Origin: Pegea sp. RAD2-039
Taxonomy: Eukaryota > Chordata > Thaliacea > Salpida > Salpidae
Reading direction: 5' to 3'
DNA length: 64,000 bases
Assembly: GCA_034620365.1 (NCBI GenBank)
Contig: JAQGEQ010000048.1
Span: forward strand, 1,984,001-2,048,000
Below are positions 25,801 to 40,800 of the stretch, in pieces. Within the stretch, counting starts at the first letter, position 1. Each line of letters starts with the position of its first letter. The notes under the pieces were generated by a model. The model was given only the letters and a program-made list of their open reading frames with translations, was not told the DNA's origin and ran no database searches. A program made the position numbers and the translations under genes.

Positions 25801-28800
25801 GTTTTTGCAAAGTTACCAAATTATGATTTTTACAAATACACTTACTGTACTCCCACAAACTCTTTGCTCTTTACTTGCACCTTCACATCCTAAATCACCC
25901 TCGAACCCACTTATGCAATTTCTTTTATAGACTTCATAACCAGTGCCACATGTAACTGAGCATTTCATCCATATTGACCAATCACTCCAAGTAGGACATT
26001 CCTGTTAATAGATATAATCAAATTTAACAAAATAATTTTGGAACGGTTTGTATAAAAAATATGCCGCTTTTTAAGCTATATAATCTGAAAAGATAGATTT
26101 ACACCAGTGATCTATCAAGAATTAAATCAACTAAATAATTACCTGTAAATTGCATTGCTGTACTTCTAAGAGTGGGTTGAAGCAACCAGTTTCATTCAAA
26201 TTATCATTCAAACATTCTCTTGTTCGAGACTGCATTCCTCCACCACAAGACATACTACAGTCGGTCCAAGGTGCCCAAGGAGACAATGAAGGACATGGCT
26301 AATGTAGTTGTGAGTATATTTAAAATCATCGCATCAAGCACTAATGTAATATGAAAACTAACCTGTTCATTACAGACTTCTTCTTGGTCAGGTAGTTTTT
26401 TACATCCAAATTGGTTTTCAAGACATATTCTACTTCGCACCTTTTTACCAACTCCACATTCTTTTGAGCATTTACCCCATGGTCCCCAAATATATTGAAC
26501 AGGACATTCATCCTACGATTTGAAAGGGTTTTATTTATGTGTTTCTGAAATATCTGGCTACATAATTTCATAAGCTTTTCATTGCTAGTTGCTATAGATT
26601 TTTATATCAGTAATGATTTACCAAGAGCGAGCAACGTTGCATCTCTTCATCATTACCAAGGCAACCATCTTCGCCCATAACTCCATTCAAACATTCCCGA
26701 CGGTGTGATTGAACCCCACTACCGCATGTGACGCTGCAGGCTGTCCATGTACTCCAGGGTGCCCATTTTGGACAAATCTAAATTTTTGAATAATTCATTT
26801 CTTATTAAAACTTGATTTATATTTAAACTTAATATAACTTTCTTAGATTAAGTAATCAAAGGCACAGAAAGCCGAATTTATCAAACATGAACCTTATTAT
26901 TGCAAGACTCCTGTTCTATTTCAGGTCCATTGCAATCAACTTCAGCAATTCCACCAATACAAATACGAGTATGTGACCGTATTCCCATTCCACAGCTTGT
27001 ACTGCATTCTGACCAGCCACCCCATTCCGAATAAACAGCACAGGGCTGAAATAATTATTGCAGTGTTAAAGAAAAACAGCCTACATCTTTCTTAACAAGT
27101 GAAAATGTTGAAGTCCTTGATTCAAACTAATATAGTTAAAATGAAGATTGATTGAGAGATTATTATGAGCTATTGAACTTTTCATGGGATCACCCCCTTG
27201 TTACTCACTTCTGTATTGCATTCTTCAAATTTCTCATTACTTCCTGGACAGCTTCCAATTTCACCGACGCAGACACGAAGTTGACGACGTCGACCACCGT
27301 TACAGCTTTTTGAACATTCTGACCAATCACCCCACACAGACCATGTAGAGCACAACTATAGAAAAAAATTGTTTGAAGATTTTCTTCAAAATATCTTATA
27401 GCTAAAATCATTAACTTACTGCCGTGTTGCATTCACTAATTTCAGTTTCATCTCCAATACAACCTTCATCTCCAAGTACACCATTTAGACATGCACGATT
27501 GCGAATCTTGAATCCACCATCACATGACTTAGAACATGGTTGATACGAAGACCAAGTAGAAAATTTTGGACATGTCTATCAAATAAAAAGCAATAATATT
27601 TAAAAGAAAGAAAAAGAATACAAACTTTTCATATAAAAGTGAAACGCTAAAAGCGACACTTTTACAATAAAGATTTGAAACAAGAGAAATACTTTTAATT
27701 AAATCAAAGTCTAAACGCTCTAATTTTGAACATACTTGTCCATTGCAATACTGCTCGTTTGTTTCAGGTCCTTGACAACCATCACCACCAACAACACCAT
27801 TCACACAAGTTCTTAATCTTGTCTGGATGCCTCCGCCACAGGTAACAGAGCAATCACTAAAGTTCGTCCACAATGACCAACCAGGACATTGCTAAAAACA
27901 TATTTTATGATTAAAAAAATTATAAATAGAAATTATAAATTTCTTTATTCATATTTGGTGCATCTTTTTTAGCTTTCTTCTTAGAAGTTTTATACCTGAA
28001 TGTTGCATGAAGAAGTTTCGGATAGGGCTCCGAGGCAACCTTCATCTCCTTGGACTCCATTCACACAATAACGAGTGTGAGAACGCTGACCACCTCCACA
28101 AGAACTACTACAGTCACCCCAATTATTCCAGTCTGACCAGAAGGGACAATCCTATCGATATGCATTATTTGTCAGCTGTAACGACAATATCACTTCAGCT
28201 AGAACTCACCCCTTGGATGCATGCATCAACTTCTAAGATATCTCCAATACAGCCTGAGTCTCCAGGATTACCATTCACGCAAACTCGAGTTCTCTGTTTC
28301 TCGCCTCGTCCACAAGACGTTGAACAAGGTGACCATGGCGACCACGTTTGCCAACTTTCGCAATTCTGTTTTCAAATTTGATAAAATAATTAAGAGAATA
28401 TTCAGCTATTTATAACGATAATAAAAATGTTCTGAATCAATAATTGAACCTGTTCCGAGCACACTTCCACCACCTCTACACTTTCTCCACACATAAAGGA
28501 TCCAATCGTTTCATTTCCTGCTCTACATGATTGAGTTCGCCTTCGCATTCCCATTCCACATGTTTGTGAACAAGCAGTCCATTCATTCCATTCAGCAAAC
28601 TCCGGACATTGCTGGTCAAAGATGTGAATAAAATAAGTTAACTTGATCTGAGAAATGTAAAATGATAAATGCGAACCTCTTCGTTGCAGTTTGTTATAAT
28701 GATGCTATCTCCTTCACACCCTTCGTCTCCTGGAACACCATTCAAACACGATCTTTCTTGAATTTGATCTCCTGTACCACATGTCTTAGAGCAAGGCTGG

Positions 28801-31800
28801 ATGTTCCAGTTTGACCAGTAAGGACATAACTTGTAATTGAGCAAAATTGAAGTAAGCAACTGAGAGATCGTAGGTTGTTAAAACAAACCATTTCATTACA
28901 AGCTTCTTCTTCTATTTCTGGTCCAGAACATCCTACTTGACCACTTATGCCATTAATACACAAACGAGAATGAGATCGCTTTCCACCTCCACAAGTTTTA
29001 GTACATGGAGACCAGACACCCCAATTACTCCAAATAGGACAAGTCTTTTACAGAACATCCCGATAGGAGAAGAAAAAATAGAATTTAAAATAATTATCTA
29101 CCTGTAGTCCACAAGGCTGAACCTCTGAAAGCTCACCAGCGCATTCTATATCATTTAAGTCGCCATTTATACAAATTCTTGTTCTACTTTGGATTGCCCC
29201 ATTGCATGTTACTGGACAAGGTGACCAAGTTGACCATTCAGCCAAGTATGGACATGACTGCAAAATAGTTTTATTAATATTATTAAAACGTTTTTTCACT
29301 ATTATAAAAGCTCAGTACAAGAAATCCTACCCCAACAACACATAGTCTTGTTTCTTCAGAAACCCCAACACACCCTTCACTAAATGAGCATTGTCGGTCT
29401 CGAACTTGCAATCCTTGACCACAAGTGGTTGAACATGGACCCCATTCACTCCATGGTAAATAAACTGGACATGGCTAAATTGAAAAAACATAAATGTCAA
29501 TACCTCAGTTATGACTCATTTATTATCTAATTTTAATATGTCAAATAACAAATATTAATTATCACATACCGGTAAGTTCAAACAGGATTCTGTTTCTGTT
29601 GTAGCTCCAATGCATCCATCTGCTCCTTCAATTCCGAATTGACATGATCTTGAGCGAGTATGTTTAGCATCGCCACAAGTTGCGCTGCATTCTGACCATT
29701 GATTCCATTCAGAAAATATTGGGCAAGGCTGTTGAAATTATTAAGCAAAATAAGTTGTTAGGAATATTAGTGGTATGAACGGGTAGCATAAGTTTGCTTA
29801 CAGCACCAAAAAAGAGTTTTCTCAATTTACTAAGTATTTTTTAATGATTTTTTAATTGATTTTATTATTACAAGGATCTAATATTGTATTTTGTAGGTAT
29901 GAAGTAGAGATCTGTTTTTACCTGTTCGTTACAAAGAACCAAATCTTGTAAGCTGCCTAGACATCCATCTTGTCCAACAAATCCATTCAAACAAGTACGA
30001 ACTCTAGAAGCAAAACCTCCTTCGCATGTTTTTGAACATTCTCCTACTGGCGACCAGTTTGAGAATAAAGGACAAGCCTAGAAATTGAAGGTTTGATTTC
30101 TCTTCTACCAAAGCTTTTGCACTCAATATATAAAATCTTACTTACTTGAGCATTACAAAGGGTTTGTTCAATCACAGTTCCTTCGCAACCAACGTCACCT
30201 GGTTTACCATTCAAGCAATTTCTAGAGCGCTGTTGGATACCTTGACCACATGTCACAGTACAATCTGTCCAGTTGCTATATGGAGTCCACGTGGGACATG
30301 GCTGAATAGAATCAAACAACATTTTTTTTAATGAAAAAAATCAGAATAATATTTTAATTTGTGAGGTACATACATCTTGTTGACAGAAGTCGATCTCATA
30401 ATCCAGTCCTTGACAGCTATCTTCTCCTGGTAATCCATTGTAACATGAGCGTATTCGAACGCGTCGACTCAAACCACAGGTGGCAGAACAACTGCCCCAA
30501 GTTGACCATTCTTGCCAAAATGCACAATCCTTTAAAATGAGTGGTAAAAATATTGTTTTTATTCTAAAATAGTTTGACTGACTCCTTCATGGCAAAGTTC
30601 AAAATCAACAGAATCGCCTTTACAGTTTCCAAAACCTTCAGGTCCATTTATACATTGTCGTCCTCTTGTTTTGTTTCCTGCTCCGCAAGTTTCACTACAG
30701 CTTCCCCAATTGGTCCAGAACGACCAGTACTCGCATCTCTTTGTTTATACAAACATAAAAAGTTAAATTTATATTTGTATTTTGCTTTGTATTTACCTCT
30801 GTTCCACAAGGTTGAGTTTCATAAGAACTTCCTTCATGACAACCAAATACACCAGCATATCCTCCAATACAAGTTCTTCTTCGATCTTGGGTGGCACCAT
30901 CACATAAAACTGGACATAAATCCCATTCACTCCATTGAGACCAGAATGGACAATCCTTTTAGTAATAATTAAAATTTCAATGTAGTTTAAAATGGAGAAT
31001 TTTTTAAATTTGTCCAATTATTACAAAACCAAAAAACAAGGATAAATGCTGACTTGGGTATTGCAATCTTCCATTTCAAAATCTTCCTCTTCACAGCCAT
31101 CCACACCAGCATAACCATTCAAACACATTCTAGAACGTTTACGAATTCCAGTACCACAGCTGACAGAACATGGTCGCCATGGTGTCCAAGCAGTAAAGTA
31201 TGGGCATGCCTAATTTTATAGGTCGATTGAGCATCACTCTTTTTCTTGCAATACCTGGAACATGATACTTACTTCCTCATTACATGCAGATTGTAATGTC
31301 GCAGGTCCTTGACAACCAACTTGTCCGGGCTGACCGTTGATACAAGTTCGCTGTTTGATATTTAATCCACCACCACAGCTGAATGAACATTCCGTATTGT
31401 TGTTGAAATCGGACCAGTATGGACAAGGCTAAAGGTTGAAAATTATCTTTTTTAGAATATTCAGTCATTTATGATTTTTGAATCAAGAGTTAATGCTTAT
31501 TACTAAATTAATTTGTAAGTTATGAGTCAAAATGATCATTAGAACTGACTTGTGTCTCGCAAGTTTGAGATTCTACATTTGAACCTTCACCACATTCAGA
31601 ATCAGTTTTAATTGCGTTTCTACAAAATCTTGTTCTAGTTTGAATACCACCCTGGCATGTCACAGAACAATCAGTAAACGGACTCCATTCAGTCCAGAAA
31701 GGACATGACTGTAAATATAAAATATTTCAATTTATATTTATATAAGTGTTTTGATAAACAAGTTAGGATTTTTTGAAATTTTTTATTTAAATAATGCAAT

Positions 31801-34800
31801 ACATCCAAACTAAAAAAAACTTACGTCAATAATGCAAGACTGCTCTTCTGAAACTAATCCAACACAAGTACCTTGACCAGGGTCACCAAAAATACATTCT
31901 CTTGTTCGACGTTTATTTCCATAACCACAGGTGACAGAGCATGGAGAATAATCTGACCATTGATCCCAGAAAGGACATACCTAAGAAGTTGACATCAGAG
32001 TAAATCCAAAGATTTCTTTCAGTTAAACCGGAATCAAGCGCAGAGTAATTTTTAAGATACTTAAATTGTGAAATAAAGGAGCAACAACTTTAACTTGCTG
32101 CTTACTTGTGGATTACAGTTGACATATTCAGCCATTGGGCCAATGCAGCCATTCATTCCAACTGTTCCATTAACACAATATCTTGATCTTTGACGAATAC
32201 CAGCACCACACGAGACTGAGCATTCAGAAAGTTCAGACCAATTCGACCAATAGGGACATTTCTGTAAAACAAAATGAGTTATAAGTAATCTCTTTTAATT
32301 GTCACCAAAACATTTGCAGATGAGTATTTGTCTTTACGCTTTTTACTATTTTATTATTTTTGATTTTGGTATTTCATTGAAGGTACTTCAAATGGCGTTT
32401 AAGAAAGAATGAAACTGAATTTACTTGTGTTTGACAAGAGACAGTTTCAGTGAGATCAGAACAAAAGTCTTCATCGATGGTATTCAGACATTCTCGACTT
32501 CTACTTTTAAATCCACCTCCACAGGTCGCAGAACATCGTGTAAAGAGACTCCATTGGGTCAAAATAGGACAATCCTAATGTAGAAAAATATTTAGCAAAT
32601 TTTACTGGGAGACTATAGAACATTTTTGACAATACTAATGCAAACTAAATTCATAATTTAGATGTTTTTACTTGTTCGTAACATTGAACTATATTCTCTT
32701 TTGGTCCTGAACATCCAATATCTCCCGGATCCCCATTCAAACATAACCGAGTTCGAGATTTAGATCCAAGACCACATGTTTTCGAGCAGACACCATACGC
32801 TGACCACTCAGACCAGTATACACAATTCTTTAAAACAAATTCTTTGTTAGTTTTTGTTTACTTACATAAATGACACTTCTTTTGAAAGAGATACTTTTAC
32901 AACTCATTGTGTAAATCTTTACGTACCTCAGAATTACATGAGACCGTCTCAACATCTGATCCTTGGCAATTTTCGTCTCCAACTTGTCCATTTGAGCATT
33001 GACGATATCGAATCTTCAGTCCTCCATCACATGAAGCTGTGCATTCACTCCATGTGCTCCACTCAATCCAGAAAGAGCAGTGCTGTAATTTTAAAACCAT
33101 TTTACTCATTATACTTTTAAATAATTTATCTTATAACACAAAAAAAACTTCACAGGTTTAAATAATTATCCACAAAACTGTTTGCAACTAATCACCTCAT
33201 CAACGCATTTTCGAGATTCAAATGCTTCTCCTGGACAGTCGACTCCTTCTACACCATACATGCAGCTACGAACGTGAGTTTGGACGCCTTCACCACAAGT
33301 CTGAGAGCATGAGGACCAGGCTGACCAATCTGTCCACATTGGACACCGCTGTTAGAAAGCGAAAATTGTTAATCTATAAGGACTCATAACTGCAAAAAAT
33401 CGTTTTACTAAAGGCTTCAACAAACCTGTTCATTACAAACTTCAGAGTCAAAAGTCGATCCAACATCACAACCAGCATCTCCAAATACTCCGTTATTACA
33501 TAATCTTGTTCTTTGCCTTCGTCCACCGTCACAAGGCCGACTGCAGTTGCCCCATTCGCCCCAGTTTGTCCAAAACGGACATTCCTAAGAAGCAAGATTG
33601 ATCGATAAAAAATAAAATTGAAAGCTGCCAGTAAATCATAATGATGAGATTAATTTGGAAATTTCTAAATTTCACTGTTAGGGCTTTTAGGAATTTTCTC
33701 ACATTTGTGTTGCACTCGACAAACTTCAACTCATCTTCATTTAAGCTCTCGCAACCTTCTCCATTTTCGCTAATACAATATCGTCGTTTGACTTTAAGTC
33801 CTCCTCCACAAGTAGCGTCACATGGATTATATGCAGTCCATTGCGAATAGTATGGACATCGCTACAATAAAGTTTAAACTTTTAATTATCTAATTTAGGC
33901 TTCATGCTAGTTATGAAAAATTCAGTGAAAAATAGTTTTTCTTTACACTTACGAAAGTGTTACAAAATTCATGCTCTGTAGAAAACCCTGCACAACCGAG
34001 GCTACCCACTTCTCCACGAATGCAAAATCTGTCTCTGGATCTTAATCCAGCGTTACATAGAGCGCTACAGTTTGACCAATCATTCCATTCTGACCAGAAC
34101 GAACATCCCTAAAAATACAATTTAGATCAAATTATTGCTGTAAATATTTCCATTATTTCAAACGTTGAAGAAAGAGAGGTATAAAACCTAATATTATAGT
34201 AAGTACTTGATCTATCTATAAAATAATACTTTGCAGGGTAAGTAGTTGTATCGTTCTCATGTGCAGCTGTAGTCAAAGCTGATGCTAATTCTGATAGCTC
34301 AAATTTGCGGCCAAATTTCTTCTTGCATTAAACGGTTATTTATGTCATACTAACATTAAACATTCTTTTAAATCTATTCATATTTTATGTTAGTTTTCGC
34401 ACAAACAGTCGAGTGTAGATTTCTATAAGAACCGAATTTGCAAACATATTTTTAAACGTTTAATTAAAAGATAAGTTTTTTAAGAAATTAATCAAATCTT
34501 ACATCAAAGTTGCACATCGTGAATTCAGATTCAGGTCCTTCACAGCCAGCATCACCTGGGACACCATTAACACATCTACGTACATGGCTCTTAAATCCTC
34601 CTCCACAAGTTTGATTACATGCGCCCCATGAAGACCAGTTCTCATAATATGCACAGTCCTGGAAGAAAAGTTAGAGAATTATTTAAGAATTTAGTAGATG
34701 TTAAAAACTTGACTTTATTATATATTTGGTGTTAGCTCAAAATAATCATGCCTACCCCTCGAATGCAATCAACTATATTAAAATCATCTCCATCACATCC

Positions 34801-37800
34801 TCTTTCGCCCTTAGTACCATTTACACAAATTCTAGATCTTGTAATGACCCCTCGTCCACACGAATCACTGCAGTCTGTCCATTGAGTCCACTCTACCCAG
34901 CTTGGACAAGCCTATAGAAACGATGATCTAGAAATTTCTCAGATCAAGACGATTTAATTTTACCTGTTCATTACAATTTTCATAATCTTCTGCTTGACCT
35001 TCGCAGCTAAGTAAGCTTCCATTTTCAACAAAGCATTCTCGCTTGCGACTGCGAACGCCAGAATCACATGTCTTTGTGCAAGAACTCCAAGACTCCCAAA
35101 CTAACCATGATGGACAGCTCTGATACAAAATGTATTCGTCAAAAACCACAGAAATGTTATCATAAAATCAAGTCAAATCAAAAATGGTGAATTATATATT
35201 TGTTCAACAAATATTTTAATCAAAACTTGTCCTTTACCTCCAGATTACAAGCCTGTACTTCATTTTCAGGTAAATCACATCCGAATTCACCTAACTGTCC
35301 GTTTAAGCACATACGTGACCTACTTTGTATACCTCCATTGCAGGGTTCAGTACATGTAGACCATGGCATCCAAGTTGACAAATAAGGACAGGCCTAAATA
35401 TAAATGGTCAATGTTTAAATCTCGTTATAATTAATGCTGAGAAATTAAATCTTTGTTCCATCAATTATATAAAATTTCTTATTTATTTATACTACTACTA
35501 TAGAACCACTTTATTTATGTACAAAGTTGTTTGATTTTTGTTTGAATTACTTGAGGATTACAGAACTCCTGTTCATTTGCACCACCACGGCATCCTCGAC
35601 TTCCTATTTCACCATCAATACAGAATCTATTGCGTGATCGGATTCCACCATTACAGCTCAAAGAGCAACCAGTCCAATCACTCCACAGAGACCAACGAGA
35701 ACATGGCTAATTCACAAGTTGATACAGACTTTTAGTCAGAAAATTGACATTTTTCTGAAGGATTTTTACCTGATTGTTACAAGTCTCATTAATTCTTACA
35801 GATCCAAGACAGTTCAATGATTCTCCAGCATTTCCATTGATGCAATTTCTATATTTACTTCTAATACCTCCTCCACATACGTCGCTACAACCTGACCAAA
35901 CAGACCAATCATTCCAATAGGGACATAGCTACAAAAAGATCGTATTTTATCTGGTTTGTTTTCCACAACGATTCAAAAGAAGATATGCAAATTTTTAGAA
36001 TGATATTTTGTAAAAGGACCATCTTAGTAACAACTTACACCAAGAATGCAAGTATTGACTTCACCGCCAGGGCCAATACATCCTTTTTGTCCAATGTCGC
36101 CGTTTATACAGCTTCTTATTCGATTTTTGACGCCTTTACCACAAGTAACTGAGCAAACACTAAATGATGTCCATGAAGACCAGTAAGGACAAGGCTGGAA
36201 TATGAATAACATTAAAAAAATAGTTTGGAACCTAACTTTATTTTCGTAAAATAGTTTGTTGTACAAACTTGTTCAGCACATGGTCTTATATCAAGTACAT
36301 CTCCGATACATCCTTCATCTCCAGGTAGACCGTAAACACATCTTCTTTCTCTTCTTTCTTTTCCTCCACCACAAGTAAATGAGCACAAGCTCCATTCACT
36401 CCATTTTTCAAAGAATGGGCAATCCTACATAAAATTTAAATTCTTATCTGATGAAAGATGTGAAGGATTTTAAGGGACTTCCATACCTGAGTATTGCACT
36501 CTATAGTACTGATATTACTTCCGCTGCATCCTGCATCACCTGGGTTCCCTCCAACGCATATTCGTTGACGAACCTTACTTCCCACTCCACAAGTTAGTGA
36601 ACACTCACCAAATTCAGACCACATTGCCCACGAAGCGCATGGCTGCAATAAGTTGATTTCACTTTCAATAGATAGATTTACTTTGAATTCAACATATTTT
36701 GTGTAAAATTAAATATCGATGGTGATTAGATTCCGAAATTTGCTTAAATAGTTTAATCTCAAAAATAACTTTTCTTTCAAGAAAATAAGGGTTAGATGTA
36801 AAGCTAATTTATAACCATTTAGATATTTATTTGCAGACTATCATGTAGTAACATAGACTTACGCGAGAGCTACAAGTTTGAGTTTCCTCTGATTCACCTT
36901 GACATCCAAAATCTCCCATGGCTCCATTAATGCAACTACGGAAACGTTGTTGCTGTCCTAATCCACATACTGCATCGCATACAGACCAGATAGACCATGA
37001 GGTCAAATAGGGACATGCCTGAACCAACATTTATTCTTATAAACGATAAATAAAGATTTTTAAACATGATACCTTAACGTTACAAGGATATTTTTCGATT
37101 GCTTGTCCAATACAGCGTTCAACTTCAACATTACAAGCACGTTCACGCAGTTTGATTCCTCCATCACAAGTCTTATCACACAAGGTCCAACTGCCCCAGG
37201 TTTCCCATTGAGGACAAACCTTCATAAAATATGAGAAATTGAAAAAAGGGAAATTATCTATAATAGTTCATCTTTAGTATCAAACATGATGTTTTAAATT
37301 TAGCATTTAGTGCTTATTTTCAAAAGTTTTACTTCTTCGTTGCAATCATCTGAATCAACTAAAGCTCCAATGCAGCCCTCTTCACCGGGTTCACCACCAA
37401 TGCATTGACGGAAACGGAACTTTTGTCCAACTCCACAACTCTTTGAACAAGCTCCAAATGGTCCAAACACACTCCATTGAGGGCATGCCTACAAAGGTTT
37501 GAATAGTTAATAATCGTTCTCGGTTGTTAATTGAAGACAGACTTGTAGATTGCACGATTCTTCTTCATCTACTATTTCAGGACAAATCGCTTCATCACCG
37601 TTAACGCAAACTTGACGTCTTGTTCGTTTACCAACTCCACAGGTTGCACTACATTCACTCCACGGTAGCGTCGTGACAATTGGACAAACCTACACAAATT
37701 TATGATGTTTATAATAATTTCAAATTATTGTATTAACAAGTTCTGAATTAGTTACTTTGAAAACAAAAGCTGGTATGCATAGATTAATTACAGAGTAAAC

Positions 37801-40800
37801 CATAGTTATCCCTAAAGTTAAAGCTATTAAATAATTTAATTTTTTATCCTAGAAATTAATAATAACAAATTGCTCACAGGATTTGGACATTGTTCAACAT
37901 CAAAAGAAGATCCAAGGCATCCTTCTTCTCCTTCGATACCGTTAACGCATTTTCGTTCGCGGTTTCTAAACCCTGATTCACAAGTTTGTGCGCATTGAGA
38001 CCATGTGCCCCATAAACTCCAATACGGACAGTTCTGTAAGAAATATTTTTTTTCAAATTATGGAAGACAAATTTTTTTTAAGACTTTTTTAAATCGTATC
38101 TTTTTTTTTGGTATAAAATTTTTAAATGGAATTTAATCTTATAAAAGAGTAGTTTTTTCGAAACTTACTCGCGGGTTAAATAAATAATAAATTTGTAAAT
38201 ATCCTTAAAATTCTTTTTATAATTTCAACTAATTGTATGAAGAACTTAATCTATCAAATCTAAAATTTCACTTTTTTATAATTAACTTACTCCAACTATA
38301 CAAATTTCTTCTTCATTTGAAAGTCCAACGCATAAATCACCATCTTGAGAACAAACTCTGTTACGATACATATATCCAAGGCCACAAGTGGATGAACAGT
38401 CAGACCATTTACTCCAAGGTCCATAAACTGGACACGTCTACAATGATGAGAAAAATAAAATGTAATTTTTACTGAACTTTCTATAATTTGATTAATAATT
38501 TGCTTTATTTGACAAAAGATATTTTGATTTTTGAATGTTTATGATTGATGATTAAATTTTCTCTTTTCTATTTTTATTAAACACTTTTTTACAACTCACT
38601 TGAGTGTTGCAATTTTCATAACGATCACGTGACCCTCGGCAACTATCTAATCCTACTGGACCATTCATACAGTATCGTGTTCGTTTTTGCTTCCCTCCAC
38701 CACATGTAACAGTACATGGTTCTGCTTCAGACCATTCAGACCATACAGGACAAGCCTATGCAATCAAATTTTTATTTAATTACTTTTATAAAATTTTAAG
38801 TTCTTAAAATTGTGAGAAAGGAAATTTCATAGATTTAAAAGCTAAAAGTTCTCTTCGTGGTTGAAATACTTATACAGAGTTGATAAACAGAAAACTGTTT
38901 ACTTGTGTTTCACATGCTGATCCTTCGCTTTCTTCTCCTAGACATCCTGGATCACCAGCTTCTCCATTCATACAAGCTCGAGTACGGAATTGGAATCCTC
39001 CTGCACAAGTTGCACTGCACTTTCCAAAAGCTGTCCAAGTTGTCCAGCGTGCACAGGGCTGTAGATATCAATGAAAGTACTTAGAAAAGGTATTTCTAGA
39101 TATTTTCAGTTGTACTAAATTTATAACCAAGTTAAGTAAACTTTAAATAACTGTATGAACAAAACACTGGTTAGTATGTTGCTTATCTATACCCATTCTT
39201 TTGTTATGTATGAGTAGACTGATCAATCTCAACTAAGTACCTCAGTATTACAACTTCCAGTTTCCTCGTAGTTTCCAATGCATCGGTTCTCCATGGAGCA
39301 ACTTCTTGATCTCATGCGATAACCACCATCGCATGTTTTCGAACAGACTGACCATGGCTGCCAGCTTAACCAATTAGGAATTGGGCAATTCTACCAAACA
39401 GAAGATTTTGTTATAATAAATATCACCAGAATTTTCCGATTTTTATACTTCTGTATTGCATTCCAATTCTTGTTTAGTTTCACCTTCACAGCCAATCGAG
39501 CCTGGAAAACCGTTTCTACACGTTCGTTTTCGTACAGTAAAACCAGTTCCACAACTTAATGAGCAAGGTGTATATTCTGACCATTGCGTCCATTCTGGGC
39601 AATCCTAAAAATGAAAGTTATAAGTTTTTGGAAGACATATTGCGCCTCAGAAGAATGTTTTTTTTAATTTATGCCTTTTATATATCCATACACTTACATA
39701 TCGGTAGCAAGGATCAACTTTCACAGCATCTCCTTCACAACCAATTAATCCAGGAAATCCGTTGAGACATTCTCGTCTTGTCATTTGAACACCTTCACCA
39801 CATGTAACTGAACAATCATCCATTTTTTCCCAAGGTGACCAGTAAGGGCAAACCTACATTTCACATAAAAAATTGTTATTACAAAGTTTCTAAATAAGAA
39901 TGTAACAATCTTCGTTCAGTTCAAATAGAATAATTTTATTAATAATTTAATCTAACACTTATTTTCAACATATTTAGTTAAGTTAAAGTCTAACTATAGA
40001 AATTTTGGTAAAGTATTTTTGCTTAAGTGCGTGTAGTTGTTTTACGAAGGAAATAATTTGATCTGAACAGTTGTTATTATTTACATTTTCATTGCAATAG
40101 CCTTCTTCAAATGGTGACCCTTGACAACCTAAGTCTCCAGGTAGACCATAGATACAATCTCGAGTGTGTGACCTTATTCCACCACCACATGTTGTACTAC
40201 AAGTAGTCCAATTACCCCAGTTTGACCAGGTTGGACATGGCTGTAGATATAAGAATTTGGGAATTCGTTTATCATTTAAAATTATTAATTTACCTTTCAA
40301 AAATATTTATCTAAACCTAATGTAGAATGTTTTAGGTAAGCTTACCGTTATGTTGCAAAGCTCAACATCCAAATTAGGTCCTAAGCAACCATCTTCGCCT
40401 TGTAATCCATTTATACACTTTCGCAAACGAGTCCTGTTTCCTTCAAGGCATGAATGAGAACATTCTGACCACGAGTACCAAGAAGACCAATAGACACAGT
40501 TCTATGTAACAGTTTACTTTTTTAATCCCAACAAACTTAGACTAGTATTTATACATATTCTAATATCTCGCAAAGATAGTTCTTTTATTTCTTTTATTAA
40601 AAAAACTCGTTTTAGTTTAACTGAAAAAAGATTTAAATAAATAAAAAAGTTTCACTTACGCTTTCAATACACTCAACAGTATCGACGCTAGAGCCAGGAC
40701 ATGTTAAATCTGCGTAACTGTTGACACAATCTCGGTTACGAGTCTTCTGTCCCACCCCACAAGTCACCGAACATTGACTATATCCTGACCAAGGACTCCA

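Noticed and set aside
28007..28381. Plus-strand open frames over TSP1 exons, such as this 124-codon one
   Set aside because: They are the complement of the minus-strand TSP1 exons and introns. No domain or splice logic supports them.
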